DNA of 64,000 bases from Rhynchospora pubera (lineage: Eukaryota; Streptophyta; Magnoliopsida; Poales; Cyperaceae). Shown one piece after another: positions 23,635-36,189 of the stretch; within the stretch, counting starts at the first letter, position 1; each line of letters begins with the position of its first letter. The stretch covers positions 1 to 64,000 of the forward strand of contig JAMFTS010000070.1 in the NCBI GenBank assembly GCA_028095005.1, in the 5' to 3' direction. The notes under the pieces were generated by a model, which saw only the letters and a list, made by a program, of their open reading frames with translations, did not search any database and was not told the origin of the DNA. Made by a program: the position numbers and the translations under genes.

Positions 23635-23662
23635 CTAGATGGACCCACTCCGGCTCCGCCGG
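23635..23662 (-). mobile_element. Helitron 3' terminus
   Basis: Read on the minus strand there is a 5-bp-stem hairpin (CCGGC-GGA-GCCGG), then 11 nt, then CTAG followed by T. That is the Helitron 3' signature: a GC hairpin 10-12 nt before CTRR, inserted between A and T. The body would lie at higher coordinates. The matching 5' TC end was not found with confidence, so length and content are unknown. Confidence 0.55.
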
Positions 23663-25672
23663 AACAAATTACTCAGAAAAAATTTGGGATTAATCCTTTT
23701 GTTGTCTTCATTAAGGAAAGTTTACTGAATAATTAGGTTTAAAAGAATTGGGATAAGTAAAAAAAAAAATCATAAGCTGCACGTCAAATACTGCATTTAT
23801 TACCGATACTCACTTTGTATTATAAGTTTGCATTGCAATTCTTATTTTCAGGTTATCTACTAACACAGAACAAATCAAGCTACACGTTTCTTACCTCTCC
23901 TAGTAAAGATGATAATCTCTATAATCCAAAATTTTAGATCAAAACTGGTTAAATATCTACCTCATACCTTTTATACTTCGACAAAATAACAGTAAAGAGT
24001 CACATTTTACCTATAGTTGGGTACAAATAAAAGTTCTAATTTTAATTTCATTAAGCAAGAGAGAAACAGAGATGTAAAAATCATTTATGTGAGGTATTCA
24101 ATTGGTGTGAGTCTGGTGAGAAGACGATGTAGAAGCTATCTCTGTCGAACTATTTGAACAGTAATTAGAACGGTACTTCTCACATACATATATATCACAC
24201 AATACTTTTCTCATATGCATGCAAAGGTATATTATCGTATTCATAAAAATAGCAAAAAATAATAATTATTATAATAAATAAACTTAATCATCAATTACAA
24301 TTGATAAAGTAAAGCTTGTAAAATCCAATTGAAAGGAAGCGGGGAATAATGACATGATATATAATAGACTAATAGCTACACATGGCTGACCTCCTTGATT
24401 CTTAATGCTCCTTTCAGAGGTCTAGGTGTCTACCACTTTTATCATCCGTTGAATTCAAGATAGTATAGGCAACTCCTCTTTAGGTATAGTTTTTAATGAT
24501 TTACATCTCTTTCAAATGGGAAGTTCAGAGATTTGGAGAACTTGAGGGATAGACATATTACAAGCAAATCGGATTAGACAACTGGAGCTAACCTCTTCTC
24601 TTCTAAGCTCTATTTTGGGATTTAGGGTTGGTTTCTCTCGGGAGATCCGTCTATTTTCGTTTTTTGTTGCTATGTTTTGGATACTACTTTGCTTGTTGGA
24701 TGTTGTTTTGTTAATTGTGTAATATTTTAACTTTGTGGCTTAATGAAGCAGGTGTTCCCTTGAGGAGAACTTTAAGTTAAAAAAAAAATCATCCTTTGAA
24801 TATTTGCCTAAAATAGATAAGAGAGCTACATCATCCTAATTTAAAGAAAGGATAGAAATACTTGCACAATTACTCAAACAACCAGCAATATCAAATAATA
24901 ATATACAAATTGTAACTCAGTATCTAGAGATGTGTTAATATATTTAGAAGCAAAAGTATAATAATGAACCCAGATAAAATTTATCAATTTCTCAGCTAAA
25001 ACGGAATGGAATGGAAATTTGAAAAAGAACAAAGAAAGAGCAACCTATTAAAGAACATATGCTATCTTGTTGCCAATTCCAGACATGTAACTCCCCAATC
25101 CGTCGTTACATAGAGAAGTGAAAAAATAAAAATAGAAATTAGATGATTTTTTTGAGCTTACAACAAAACCATGAAGGCATGCATAGATCTAAAATACTCT
25201 ATTCTATTAAGATGAATACCATAAATGTGAAAATTACCCTAAATAAGTTACGTATCTGGAAAAAAACTGATGAATTGGAAAGAAAAGTATCATTGATCAG
25301 ATAATTGTTACGTTCATGTATAAGCAGAATAAAGACACATCATCAAACTTTTACAAAGCAGCTCTCGATGGGGAAATGAGATTGTAATCCATTATACAAT
25401 TGCAAAAGATGACACATTTTATGCCACCCTCCAACCGAAAGTTGCACAATTTAGGCATGTGAACAATCTATAATCCTAAATTGAAAATGTATCATCCATG
25501 GATAAAAACTTCAGACAAAAAAGGGAAAAATTCGAATTTACCCCTGGAGGCAAAAACTTCCTTCTTGCTTTAAAATTGTATACATGTTTCTACTTAATAT
25601 GAAAGCTTAGAAAGGAAGCAAGCTTCATTACATTTTTTTTTGGCTCATGCATGTAAATATTATAAATCTTAC
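23663..25672. other. AT-rich stretch without a recognised gene
   Basis: No coding segment is recognised here. A LINE-like 3' tail is annotated separately at 24380-24789. A minus-strand segment near 25045-25105 gives a short YMSGIGNKIAYVL reading before a stop, but nothing supports it as an exon. If the Helitron 3' end at 23635 is real, part of this stretch may be its body. Confidence 0.5.
24380..24789 (+). mobile_element. Probable LINE 3' tail
   Basis: A non-coding stretch ends in ttgtgtaatattttaac...taatgaagcaggtgttccc and a poly-A run at 24780-24789. This T/G-rich then AATGAA-containing layout is that of plant L1 3' untranslated regions. No ORF2 domain is visible, so it is strongly 5'-truncated. 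No clear TSD was seen. Confidence 0.4.
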
Positions 25673-25854
25673 CTGCAACAAAAATAAAAATATTGTAGTG
25701 ATAAGCGAAAGCCTAATTAGTAGTAGTGTTATTGACCAAAAGTGAAAGAAATTCCACATCATAGTGGCAAAGATCCTTGTCAGCAAATTTGCAGAGAAAG
25801 TGATCCACTCTGACAATGCACTATTCCACTTATCACACACCAACCTTGGCAGCC
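25673..25854 (-). other. Candidate exon of an unknown membrane protein
   Basis: On the minus strand a 182-bp open segment lies between a good acceptor (aattttag|GCTGCC) and a consensus donor (TGCAG|GTAAGA). The peptide begins LPRLVCDKWNSALSEWITF and passes into a hydrophobic stretch (FFHFWSITLLLIRLSLI) like a membrane span. I do not recognise the family. It could belong with the possible first exon at 28219-28258, but the intervening sequence offers no other convincing exon. Confidence 0.3.
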
Positions 25855-28140
25855 TAAAATTCAATTATTGGAAAAAAAATAGACAAAATTAGAAATTTGA
25901 AGAAAGTAGGAACAACGAAACCAACCAAAAATTAAGATGATGCATTAATTAACCCGGCCTCTTGCATTGCATGATTCTAACGTTAGATGCAACAGATTTC
26001 CCAGTGCAAGAGGACGGTAAATTTCAATATATTTTTAAATATACTTTTGTCCAAACTCTTGACATACAACTTGAATCCTAACTGAAATCTGAGCATATTA
26101 GTAGAACACGACAATGCCTATTCGCAAATCAGACTACTGCACCAACAATATCCATCTTCATAAACAACAAACTCATACAATCTTTTGTAATCAATATTTC
26201 TAATAAAGTTTTCCTACTGAATATACCTCTTGTTTGTGAGAGAACTTTCGTAATAATGGGATTGCTAATATCATTTATTAAGCCTCAAAATTAATATATG
26301 ATGTTGACACCAACACAAACAAATTAATAGAAAATAGAATGACTGTGCTTCTGATGCATAATTAGTATGAATAGTATGAAACATGTGGCATTGAAACACT
26401 GAATACAATAGTAAGTTAAATCCATAGAAAATATATAATAGAAATAAAGAAGTAATAAATTAACAAAATAAAACCACACCAAAAATCTCTTCTAAAGGTA
26501 CCTTAATTCTTACTACCTTAATTGATGTAAACAATTTCTTGATATAGAGTAAAAAATAGCCTTCGAAAAAAAGATAGAGTAAAAAGATAACAGAAATTAC
26601 AAGTTAAAATATAATATAATTTAGAAAAATTGTCAAAACAATGTCGAACCGGGACATGAATGGCAAAAATTATGTGAAGAAATTCATTTGGAAAAGTAAC
26701 GAAACCATCTAAAACTTAGATCCATAGTAAATATAATCTGAGACATAAACAAATATATTTGAACAAATTTATTTTCCACTGCACAAAATTGGTAAGAATT
26801 ATCAGTTTTAGCATCGATCATAAATCCAAATCCAGCCTCTCAAAGGTATTCTGCTACTAACTTTATATTTCATAAGGTATAAAAATTACATATGAACCGA
26901 ACTTCTTTATTCAAAGTGTATACTACTTATGAAAATATAGTAAATAAGTTGACTTATAGGAACAGGAAAATATCATCTTACATTCTTACTCAAATTAATA
27001 TCAGATAGTTTTTCTAGACACAAAAGCTGAGAACTACTTTTTCTCCATTGTGAAGCACTGCTCTATTAGTTTAAGTTAGCTAATTATGCAAAATAGCAGC
27101 TGATGGTACATTCTAAATAACAGTAACAACGATTTAGTATATTAAATTAGAGAAAGTAATTATAAAAATACTATATGACCAAGACTTACAGCAGTAAAAG
27201 GCAAATCTCAAAATTGCTCAAATAAAACTTCGATGAAAATCCAAATCATTTTGTATGAAAGACCCCGTCTTCTCCAGCAAAATCATCAGAACCTTATTCT
27301 ATTTTGAGAACAACAACATTAGTTGTAAATGATTCTGGACCCATTCAGAATGGCCATAGTATGTCTTGTCTTAAGCTTGTGTATATGGTCTCTTCTTTAT
27401 GTACCTTTAAAGTTTAAATCAAACCATAAACTATTCTTTTTTATTGCATTAGTTCACTTATACATGGATATGGATGTCACTGTATTATCAACCATCACTT
27501 TTTTTAAAAAATGTGTCAATGTCAGTACCATTACCATAAGGAATGCAGCTGAATATAATAAAAATTGACTACTTATCTCACAATCAACCACTCAAATTTG
27601 GATATCCTTTGTTACTGAAAGGATCTACTGATCATTTTATAACAGCTCAAGACTTAAAATAGGAGACAAATCCTATGATTTCAGGGGCGAGAGGATTCAA
27701 AAAAGAAAAGACACCATATTAAAATAATAACACCATAAAAAAAATAAAAAAAATAAAGCAATGATATCGCATATTCAAACTTTCTCAGCATAAAAAGATA
27801 GTTCTCCAAATTGGGATTCAACTTTATACCATTGATTTATAGTTTCTAAACCCTCAAAATCTGAAGCTCGATCAAAGAAAATTCCTTTTGTCATCTCCTA
27901 ATCATCATTAATTCAATTTATCCTCAAGTTTTAGAATTTTATAAATTAATTCTTGTTTAATACCAGTAAATAAGCAAGCTGATGGACTGGTGCCAATAGC
28001 CAAAAGTTTAAAGAATTCGTTCTAAGCAAATATCAAGTACACATTACAATTATACCAAAGTACCAAACAAATTTGAATTTAATTGAGATTTTTCTTTCAT
28101 TGGATGTTATTAACATACTTCCACAATAATTGTCTCAATT
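25855..28140. other. AT-rich stretch, nothing recognised
   Basis: No conserved coding segment, RNA gene or repeat structure could be identified. If the two minus-strand exon candidates flanking it are real, it would be intronic. Confidence 0.4.
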
Positions 28141-28218
28141 ATGTCACCAAAAATTTGACGAATCCAATAAATACTTTGCAAAAAAAAAAAAAAAAAAGCA
28201 GGCGGCAGGTGAACCTAC

Positions 28219-28258
28219 TCGATTCGAGAGTGATTCGAAGTTCTTCGTCAGACCCCAT
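28219..28258 (-). other. Possible first coding exon, unknown gene
   Basis: On the minus strand an ATG (28258) opens MGSDEELRITLES. A plausible donor (ATCGA|GTAGGT) follows, and a leader-like region lies upstream at 28260-28530. The longer open frame through here (28144-28536) runs into a poly-T tract, so the spliced reading is preferred. Evidence is limited to splice-like signals. Confidence 0.2.
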
Positions 28259-29108
28259 GATGAAAGCTTGAAAAAACCTAGCCAAAGTAGATGCCTCTGA
28301 GTTGCTCGGACGGAGAAGAGCACTACTCCTAAGTCTATCACTGGAAATGAACTCTCAATAGGCTGAAATTTGAAAAAGGAAACAAAAATCTGCGTCCCCT
28401 CTTTCTCGTTCAGAGAACATAAAGAAAAGATGGGATGATAGAAGACGTCTCCTTTTTTTCTCGTAGACGGTGACCATAGATAAATGTGACTATGTGAGTG
28501 AACCTGAACCCACACGGCCACACCACACAATAACATGAATTGTCAAACAATTTATTAATAAGGTCTATACCAAACCGGATGAACCTAGCTCGTGGGAAAA
28601 AATATTAAAACATTCAGCGGTGCTGGCCCATGGCATGGAAGGACGATCTTTATTGCCTCGGCAGAGGATAATTTTGTATGGCTTTATAACCGGGTCTTCT
28701 TTCAATGGAATATGACCCGCCACTATGGGACTACGCAGACATAGGGATTCTTTGTTGTGGTCGAGTAGCATTCTTTAGATGTACATCGAACGGTTTAAAA
28801 TTGACAAAAACACTGTTCATTTACTGTTCATTCACTGTTCATTCTCGTTGGCATTACATGGCAAAGATTATAGATATATAAATGATATAGCTGATGGAAT
28901 TTTTTTTTTAATTACGGCAAAACAAGGTGTGCATTGTAGAAAAAGAAAAAAAAAAGAAAAAAAAAGAAAAAAGCGAAGAGCACTTTTGCAGATTTTCTAT
29001 GTACCAAAGTTGCAATATATTTCGATAATACGCCAATCTTTTGTAAGCACACATCACTAAAACATTGTACAGCTTGCTGCTTGCATCAAACAGACGGTCG
29101 TGATTTAA

Positions 29109-29558
29109 TCAAAGATGTTGATCCACTTCACAAACCTCCTCCAAAATCCTTTCTTCCCTCTTTTTATCTCTCTCTTCTTCCTCTATTTCTTTTCCACTTT
29201 CATCATCCGAGTCCGAATCAGAATCCGAATCAGAATCAGAATCAGAGTCCGAATCCGAGTCCGACTCCGAGTCCGAATCGGAATCAGAATCCGATTCGTC
29301 GACCCTCTTATCCCTCTTCTTCATCACGACCTCCTCGTCCGTCTTCTCTTCATCTTCTCTCAGTTGCAATCCAATTACCTCCGAAGTTATCATACCCGGA
29401 TCCGACTCCGCCACCCCTTCACTCTCGGAGCATTCGGCATGTTCAATCTGAGGTTCAGGTTTTGTTTCGAGGTCGCTCGAGTGTCCAGCGAGAGAGAGAA
29501 GGAAGAGAGAGGAGAAAATAGAGAAAATCAAGAGTAATCTCGCCATGGATGGGGTCAT
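29109..29558 (-). CDS. Putative secreted Ser/Asp-repeat acidic protein
   Basis: An open frame of 149 residues starts at ATG 29558. A second ATG at 29546 gives a better N-terminus, MARLLLIFSIFSSLFLLSLAG, typical of a cleaved signal peptide. The mature part is acidic. It includes an uninterrupted Ser-Asp dipeptide tract (coded at about 29210-29295 by GAATCN-type hexamers) and a Glu/Lys-rich end. No domain is recognised. The Ser-Asp tract is a simple-sequence expansion and its length may vary between individuals. The stop at 29109 could instead lie inside an intron, since GAGGAG|GTTTGTG nearby resembles a donor. It is a hypothetical protein, and function is not inferred. Confidence 0.45.
   Translation of the reverse strand: MTPSMARLLLIFSIFSSLFLLSLAGHSSDLETKPEPQIEHAECSESEGVAESDPGMITSEVIGLQLREDEEKTDEEVVMKKRDKRVDESDSDSDSDSESDSDSDSDSDSDSDSDSDSDDESGKEIEEEERDKKREERILEEVCEVDQHL
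29205..29297. repeat. (GAATCN)n coding microsatellite
   Basis: Plus-strand gaatca/gaatcc/gagtcc hexamers repeat about 15 times. They encode the Ser-Asp tract of the minus-strand ORF. Confidence 0.9.
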
Positions 29559-29746
29559 CTTTTGATGGATTATGATGTCAATAGAGGGAGGGGGTTTTGT
29601 TCATTTTCTGGTCATTTTATGGGGTCATTAGATTAGATTAGAGGGCTATTAATGTTTCCTTCGGTGCTGAGGGACTCTGGTTTTCTGATACGGGTTTGCT
29701 GAAGAACTTTATGTGGCAGGTTTATTATTATTGAAAAGAAGCTGAA

Positions 29747-30759
29747 AAGGTGCGGAGTTTTGGGCATCATTTTAGTTTGGAGTACAAGGTGATTTTTGGG
29801 CTTTATCGCATGCCAAATTGCCAATACAAATAGGAAGTGTAAATAAATGTTATTTTATGTGCGATTAAAGACGGAACTCACCAAGCAGTGATTCCATTTA
29901 TTTTCATTGATAATAAAAACGTTGTTAGTTCTGTCCGATCGAGTTTCCAGCCAATAAAAAATGGTTGGACATAAATTTGATATAACATGAACTTCAAATT
30001 TAAACGATCATGACACGCATCTACAAATGTATAGTAAGAACTCAACTCTATTGTAATTGTACTGTCAATTTCCATAACTTAAGTGATATACTCTACGATT
30101 ACCATTTGTATACATTTCATTAGACGATGAAACAAAAGTAGTTTTCGTCACTATATTCAGTCAAAAGAAGTGGGGCTTTAACTAATAATAGTTCTGGTGG
30201 TAATGTTCGGCTATAACCAATTAACCATAATTGAGTTTCGTAGAATGTTTAAAATGCTGATTTTCTTCTGCGTAGTTCTGCTGCATTGGGTGATTATATT
30301 TTATTTTTCTATAAGCAAAAGGAAAGAGGAAAACATCTACTCAAGTCAATAGAACTGTGAATCAGGGTACTAGGAAAACTGATTTTGTTTTATCCATTCC
30401 ATTTTTACCCTTTTCTTTTTTTGAGGGCCTTTTTACCCTTTTCTAATTCTTCGCATTAAAATAGAATTCATTGTAATTCAAACTATCATTGCTCAGTTGC
30501 TTGTTATCCTCTAGTTTGTTTTAATTTTCAACCACTCTAACACATATCTTTCTTCAGAACTGAAAGGGATTGGAGTTGTTTGCTGCAATTGGCCAAAATG
30601 CCCACTTATGTGATGTACTTTGCCTTATCATGCACGTTCTATATTTGTGATATCTGGTAAGAATCAAATTCAAATATGATTACAACAGTTCCAACCAAAT
30701 TTTAAGTATTGATCAATACTTTTTCATACAAAAAAATATTTCACCATGTGCACAAAATA
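29747..30759 (+). repeat. Segmental duplication, unit 1 block C
   Basis: The block matches 58861-58879 plus 62999-64000, with a 4.1-kb MULE interrupting the other copy. Identity is very high by eye. Differences include about 37 bp present here near 30703-30740 and absent there, flanked by short attt repeats. No gene is recognised. A (TTT)ACCCTTTTCT-type short repeat occurs near 30410-30440. Confidence 0.9.
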
Positions 30760-31870
30760 TATTGAAATTCCTCTGATATTTAATAATTAGTACGACCTTA
30801 TTTCTCAAACTTAATGACTTATCAGAAAAATTACATATGATATAAACTGATAATTTTTTCTATCAAAGAATGAAATTATTCATCTGAATTGTCCAAATCT
30901 ACATGTAAATTTTTACTAGCTTCTCGTTTAGCAATGAGAAAATTCTATGAAAAATACAATGCCAGGATAAACCTTATTTCTCATTATCGCAAAAAACCAT
31001 ATCTAGATAATGTCCATTGCATATTTCACTCTTTGTTGTATAAAGAAAGAGGAAACCATGTACAAATTCATTAAACACGATTCACCCACACTTGCTGCGC
31101 ATACAAAGAAACACATAAAACCTGGACGGAATTACACTAGACGAATTAAAGCATTCCTTTATTCAGACCTTTTTTTTTATTCCTTTGTTAAAATAGGAGT
31201 TAATAACTTAGTAAAATACCATTTCTAAAAACCGCGCATTTTCTTTTCGAGGTCAAACACAATACCTGAAAAACTGCGAGCGTTTTTTTTCGAGGCTGCC
31301 ATTTCGAATTTCAGTGGGCGTCCAATTCCAATGAGCTTGAAAACCAGTGGATTGAAAGTTTCTGTGTGCTTCTTAATAACTATTAATAGGCATGTTAGCT
31401 TACTGAAATGGAAAAACTCACCAAAGAGAAAAGCTCAAATCCAGTACGTCAATCCATCTCCGGTTAACATAAACGATGATATTCTTATAGATTATTTCCA
31501 TGATCATCAGATATTGTGAAGAATGCATGGAGACGCATGATTTCTTCGGAATTAATTCGGCATGAGTGGTTTAGGAAATGGAGGCATTTCTTGGTTATAC
31601 TAAACTCCCAGGTATTAAATATATATGAGTTGCTTCCTTTTCTATATTTTTATGAGAAAAATATTGCTAAAAGGGAAATTTAGGAGACTTGCGGTATATT
31701 TTAGCGCTAGCAAAGTGTCTATAATTTTTCATTAATAAGCCAAGGGAACTTCATTTGTTCTTCAATTTTCCAAAATTTTAAGGCGTCATCTATCTTTGTA
31801 CAATGTGTCTTGCAAAACACAAAACTGGCTATACTGAGTTTGGATCAGGAACTTGATCAAGAATTGTGCT
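30760..31870. other. Spacer without a recognised gene
   Basis: Only short non-conserved frames occur. A stretch at 31230-31330 is relatively GC-richer (gcgcattttcttttcgaggtc) but matches nothing I know. Confidence 0.4.
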
Positions 31871-31873
31871 TGT

Positions 31874-32170
31874 TTCAAAAACCAGAAAAGCACATAAAAA
31901 AGTATGTAACCCTTATTTGTGTTGAAAAGAATCGAACAGTTGAAGGTGCTCAATATCATGCGCATGTATATATGCTTACCTCTGTTTTGGCACACCTTTA
32001 GTTAAGCAATTTGAACAATTGAGAAATACAAAAGAATACATGTTTCAAATACCAGGAAAGCACATTTAACTCTTATTTGTGCTTGAAAGAATCAAAGAGT
32101 TCAAGTTGCACAAACACCATGTGCATTTATATATGCTTACCTCTGTTTTGGCACAATTTTAAGCAATCCT
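31874..32170 (+). repeat. Two-copy imperfect tandem repeat, about 170 bp
   Basis: Unit one (31874-~32010) and unit two (~32043-32165) share tttcaaa..ccag.aaagcaca, cttatttgtg.ttgaaa and tatatatgcttacctctgttttggcaca in the same order. It lies just downstream of the TAR gene 3' end. Confidence 0.75.
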
Positions 32171-32426
32171 GAAGTTGAACAATCACAATAGCGAGAGACA
32201 AGAGAATACAAGCAATCAAAAACATATAGATATGGCATATATAAGGGTTTTGATCTGATAGAATTTAAGGTTTGCAAAATTACAAATCAACCACTAACAA
32301 ATGACGCAAGTACTCCAACACCAATAAACCAAAAACATTTAACAAAAGTTCCAACTTCCAACATCAAAACCAACCATCTGGCACTTCCAGCTAACAATAG
32401 CTTACAACAAAACAAACTTCAAACCA

Positions 32427-35400
32427 TCATTCCAAGGATGAGATGCGCTTGATGAAAACATCAAAATTTGCATCCCTATCCAACATACTTATTCTCACAT
32501 ACTCCGGTCCAACCCCAAATTGTCTCCCACTGCGAGTGAGAATATTGATAGTTTTGAAGAACACTTCCAAGTCCACAATACTCTGATCCTCACATCTTAG
32601 CCAAGCAAATCCTTCATCATTAGAGGAAAAATGTAAATAAAATTTATTTTTGAGAAATTTACAGATAGTAATATATATTTACTTGTTACAGGTACCTGGA
32701 TACGTTTCTGCATGTTCTTCGAAAAACTTGCAGAACTCTGACGGGAACTGGGGAAGGCTGAATCGCCCTGACGCCTCTATAGCTTGGCGCAGCCTCTTCC
32801 ACCTATTTGCCAACAAGCACCGGCCAAAGTGGAAGAACTTGCTACCAGCCTCAACATCTGGAAGCTCGTAGCCATCTGCGATGACCTTCAGGATCTTGGC
32901 TGCTCGCACTTGGGAGTCCTTGGAGACACCAATGGTGTTCATTTCAATGAACTTTCCCATTTTGCGAGCTACTTCAGCATCCTTCACCAAGGCCCAGCTA
33001 TCATGAAAAAAATTCAAATTAGCATATTTTGGGGAATTGTCAATCAGGAATAAAGGACAAGAACATAGATGTCATGTGCACAACAGAAAAAATGATGCAG
33101 GTTGGGCTAACCCTATTCGAGTGCCAGCATGGCCTGTAGCTTTCGACACTGTGAAGAGCATTATGTCATGGTCAGCTGGGCGTCGCATTGGGGTGTATTG
33201 AGGCCAGTAGTATGACATGTCGTGAACCCGTTTTCCAGCCTCATTACCACACACAGCCTCTCTTATTTCCCCATCTGGGTTATTGGGGCTGCACACAAGT
33301 TCAATGAAGTTGTCATCCCCGTTGAAGGCAGCTGCATCCCCGGCCCAGCGGAACATTCCAGATTTCATGAAGTCTGCGATGCTTGAATACATCTGTAATA
33401 AAAATGAAATAAGCAAATTAATGCAAAAATTATGCGATCTTATGTTATTACTGATTTGATTGATTTTACAATAAAATGCTAGTGTGCTTGTCTTGAGATT
33501 TTCTGTGATATTGTAATAGAGTTTCTTATAGTTCTAAACTTCTAATTTCTCTGACTCTTGGTTTGCCCAGTTTCTTTCTGCTTTCTTGCAATCTTTCTTT
33601 CATCTTCCTCCTCCCTTTTTCTCTTTATTGTTTTGCTTTGCTTCATTAATTAGTACAACAATGAGCATGATTTCTCAGAATATATATATGTATACATGAC
33701 AGTAGAGAATTGTGTTGCATTTTTTTTTTTGTTAAGACACTTACTAAATTAGGTTAGAATCTAGTCTAGAGAAGAGGTACCTTCCTATAACTTTATATAG
33801 AACCTTCTCATACTATTTATCATATAATTATGAATGATGTAATCTCAGAAATGTTCTTAATGTCTAAGGTTCAAGAGAGACGTCACTTGAACCATGTACT
33901 GCTTTGCTAGGCATTAGCTGCTCATATGATAGAAATTCCAAAAAAAAAGAAAAAAAATGGAAACAATGTAATGCTGTGAGGCCTGAGAACTTGAAAACTA
34001 CCAGCCAAATGGAAAGTTTCAAACAAGAACTTCCAGTAAATAGATAGAATTTATGTAATTGTATACAGTTATGAATATGTTTTTCATAAACTAAATTCTT
34101 TTGTTCACCATGCATTTATTAGAAGTAAATATTATTCGTCTCGCAAAAATTATTTGCGGCATCCTTCGTAATCGTCAGAACAATTTTTACATGGATGTAT
34201 TACAAAATTTAATTTAAAACTAATCTGAGGACTATTTTTTGAGAGATTTTTCCCTAACCTTTTTTTTTCACTCCTTTTACAAAACATAAAACTGTAACGG
34301 AATAGAATTGTTTTCTAATATTGCAAAACATACTGAAGATGTAAGATAAAAGGACTATGAATGCAAAACGAATATTGTATGAGACGACCACCCATCCCGA
34401 ACAATATATAGTACCTTTTTAAGAAAGGAAACTTGCTCGAAAACATCGTGTTAAGTCTCCTCAAAAGTAGCTAGGATCATTGTATGCTTTTTTAAGTATC
34501 TTATATTCTTTTCAGATCAGATCGACCTAATTAGATTAAAGAAATCATATAACCAATATTTCAAATTTTAATATGGCCCTTAAATTCTAAGTTTCAATAA
34601 ATATATACCTAGAAAACTTCTTTTTTTGCAAATTAATACTTTTTTAAAACTAACAATTGACGCTTGAACGCCAAGAGAAGAACTTCATTACTTTTCCGGC
34701 TTGAGATCAGAATAATAATGACTATAATAAATGAATAATCATTCAATCTAAACAATGCATGACTATGAAATTTAGCTAGAATCATACCGAGTAGTAGGGT
34801 GCAGCAGAGATGACATTAACAGGCTGCCGGGCCTCAGTGGAAGAAAGAGCAAAAAGGGCGGCATGGATCAACTGAGTGGAACCCACCCCAACTATGATGT
34901 GGCGGTCGTCAGTGACTGCATTACCAACAATTCTGTGTAGGCGTAGTGCTTCGTTGGCAAACTCAGGTTCAAGAAACCAGCAAAAATTTTTAGGGTCAGA
35001 GAAATAACTCATTTTCTGCCATCCAGGAATTACCACTGTGGCGCTGTCCCCAACCTCCTTCCAGAATGGTTCGAACATGGTCGGGTCTCCACTACATATT
35101 TGAAATTTGTGAAAAAAATGTTTATTTAAATTTTACACAATGCATAGATCAACATAACACGTACAATCTGCAGACTGGCTGCTACTTAAGAATTAATAAA
35201 AATTTAAAAGGCAGAAGCATAAATATGATGAACGGAAGTGAGTAAATCATTTAAAATTTGTAGACTCTCTTTAGTTTTTTCACTTAAAGTACTCTCTATA
35301 GACTTTTACGTTGAATACTTGATTTTCTCAAAGAAAGTTTTGTATCGACCACAATAATAATTTCCATGATATCTCACAATTGATTATGTTAAGTCTTATA

Positions 35401-35943
35401 TAATAATAATTGACTTAATTGTGTTCTTTAGTGACCCCATGAAACATTTATTTCAATCTAGATCCATGACAAACTTGTTAAAGAGAATGAAAATAAGAAA
35501 CTTGTAACATATATATAAGATTGGAGCCATGCAAACACCTTGCAGTCACTTTTAACTCAATTTGAGTTGTGTGGTAATCAAATGATACGTACCACCAAAT
35601 AAAAAACAACATTTTGATGACCACATGATTCTACTAAACTCTCAAAAAAATAAATTGAAAGGAACTTTACATAAACTTTATTTACTATTACCAAATTATT
35701 AAAACAGAAATTTTGAAGGTTTACACCATGCGTGCATGGACTGATCTAAAAGCAATATACAAAGCACCAAGACCTCCTCATCGATTTAAGTCAAACCCAA
35801 ATTCAAACAAGTACAAATTATAATAAGATCTCAAAAATAAAAAAAAATAAAAGCATAAAATAGAACACTCACTGGTCGAGGTTGATGATTGAATCTCGGT
35901 CATGACTGATCCCAGCAATAGCTGTCGAAGCCTTCTCCTCCAT
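32427..35943 (-). CDS. TAR: Tryptophan aminotransferase (TAA1/TAR family)
   Basis: The product is a PLP-dependent aminotransferase that converts L-tryptophan to indole-3-pyruvate, the first step of the main plant auxin pathway. Five minus-strand exons join in one frame with GT..AG introns: 35873-35943, 34788-35091, 33112-33392, 32696-32997 and 32427-32611, giving 380 residues (TAA1 has 391). Recognised segments are NLDHGDPT (about 22-28), SYFSDPKNFCWFLEPE (about 52-67), GVGSTQL (from 92), SPNNPDG (about 160), HDMSYYWPQY (about 182) and SKATGHAGTRIGWALVKD, with K209 the expected Schiff-base lysine. The C-terminus is RISSLE. There is no N-terminal membrane anchor or EGF-like region, so it is TAA1-like rather than alliinase-like, and presumably cytosolic. 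The frame is unbroken. A LINE fragment lies directly upstream of its promoter. Confidence 0.95.
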
Positions 35944-36153
35944 TTCTTTCTCTCCTCTTTACTTGGCTTGTAAAAACGAGTGTGAACACACGTTAACTTA
36001 AGAACCCAATCTGGGTTGCTTTCTTTTGTGTTGCCTGAAGGAAAAATGAACAAGACTATGTATTGAATTTAAATTTATAGCTATATAGGAGAGGAGATTG
36101 GTACTAGCTGGGGTTTGCAATTGTGTGGGTTGTGTTTGAGTTGTCTCGTCTTG

Positions 36154-36161
36154 CATTTATA
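36154..36161 (-). promoter_or_regulatory. TAR: Putative TAR TATA box
   Basis: On the minus strand CTATAAATGC lies about 215 bp before the ATG. A start of transcription near 36125 would give a leader of about 180 nt. A second TATA-like string (CCTATATAGC) is nearer, around 36085. The LINE fragment begins only about 30-50 bp further upstream. Confidence 0.45.
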
Positions 36162-36189
36162 GAAGGTAAGCGTGCTAAGGAGATGTATC

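Noticed and set aside
28144..28536. 130-codon minus-strand frame as a single protein
   Set aside because: It runs through a poly-T tract at its 3' end and leader-like sequence at its 5' end. A short spliced exon fits better.
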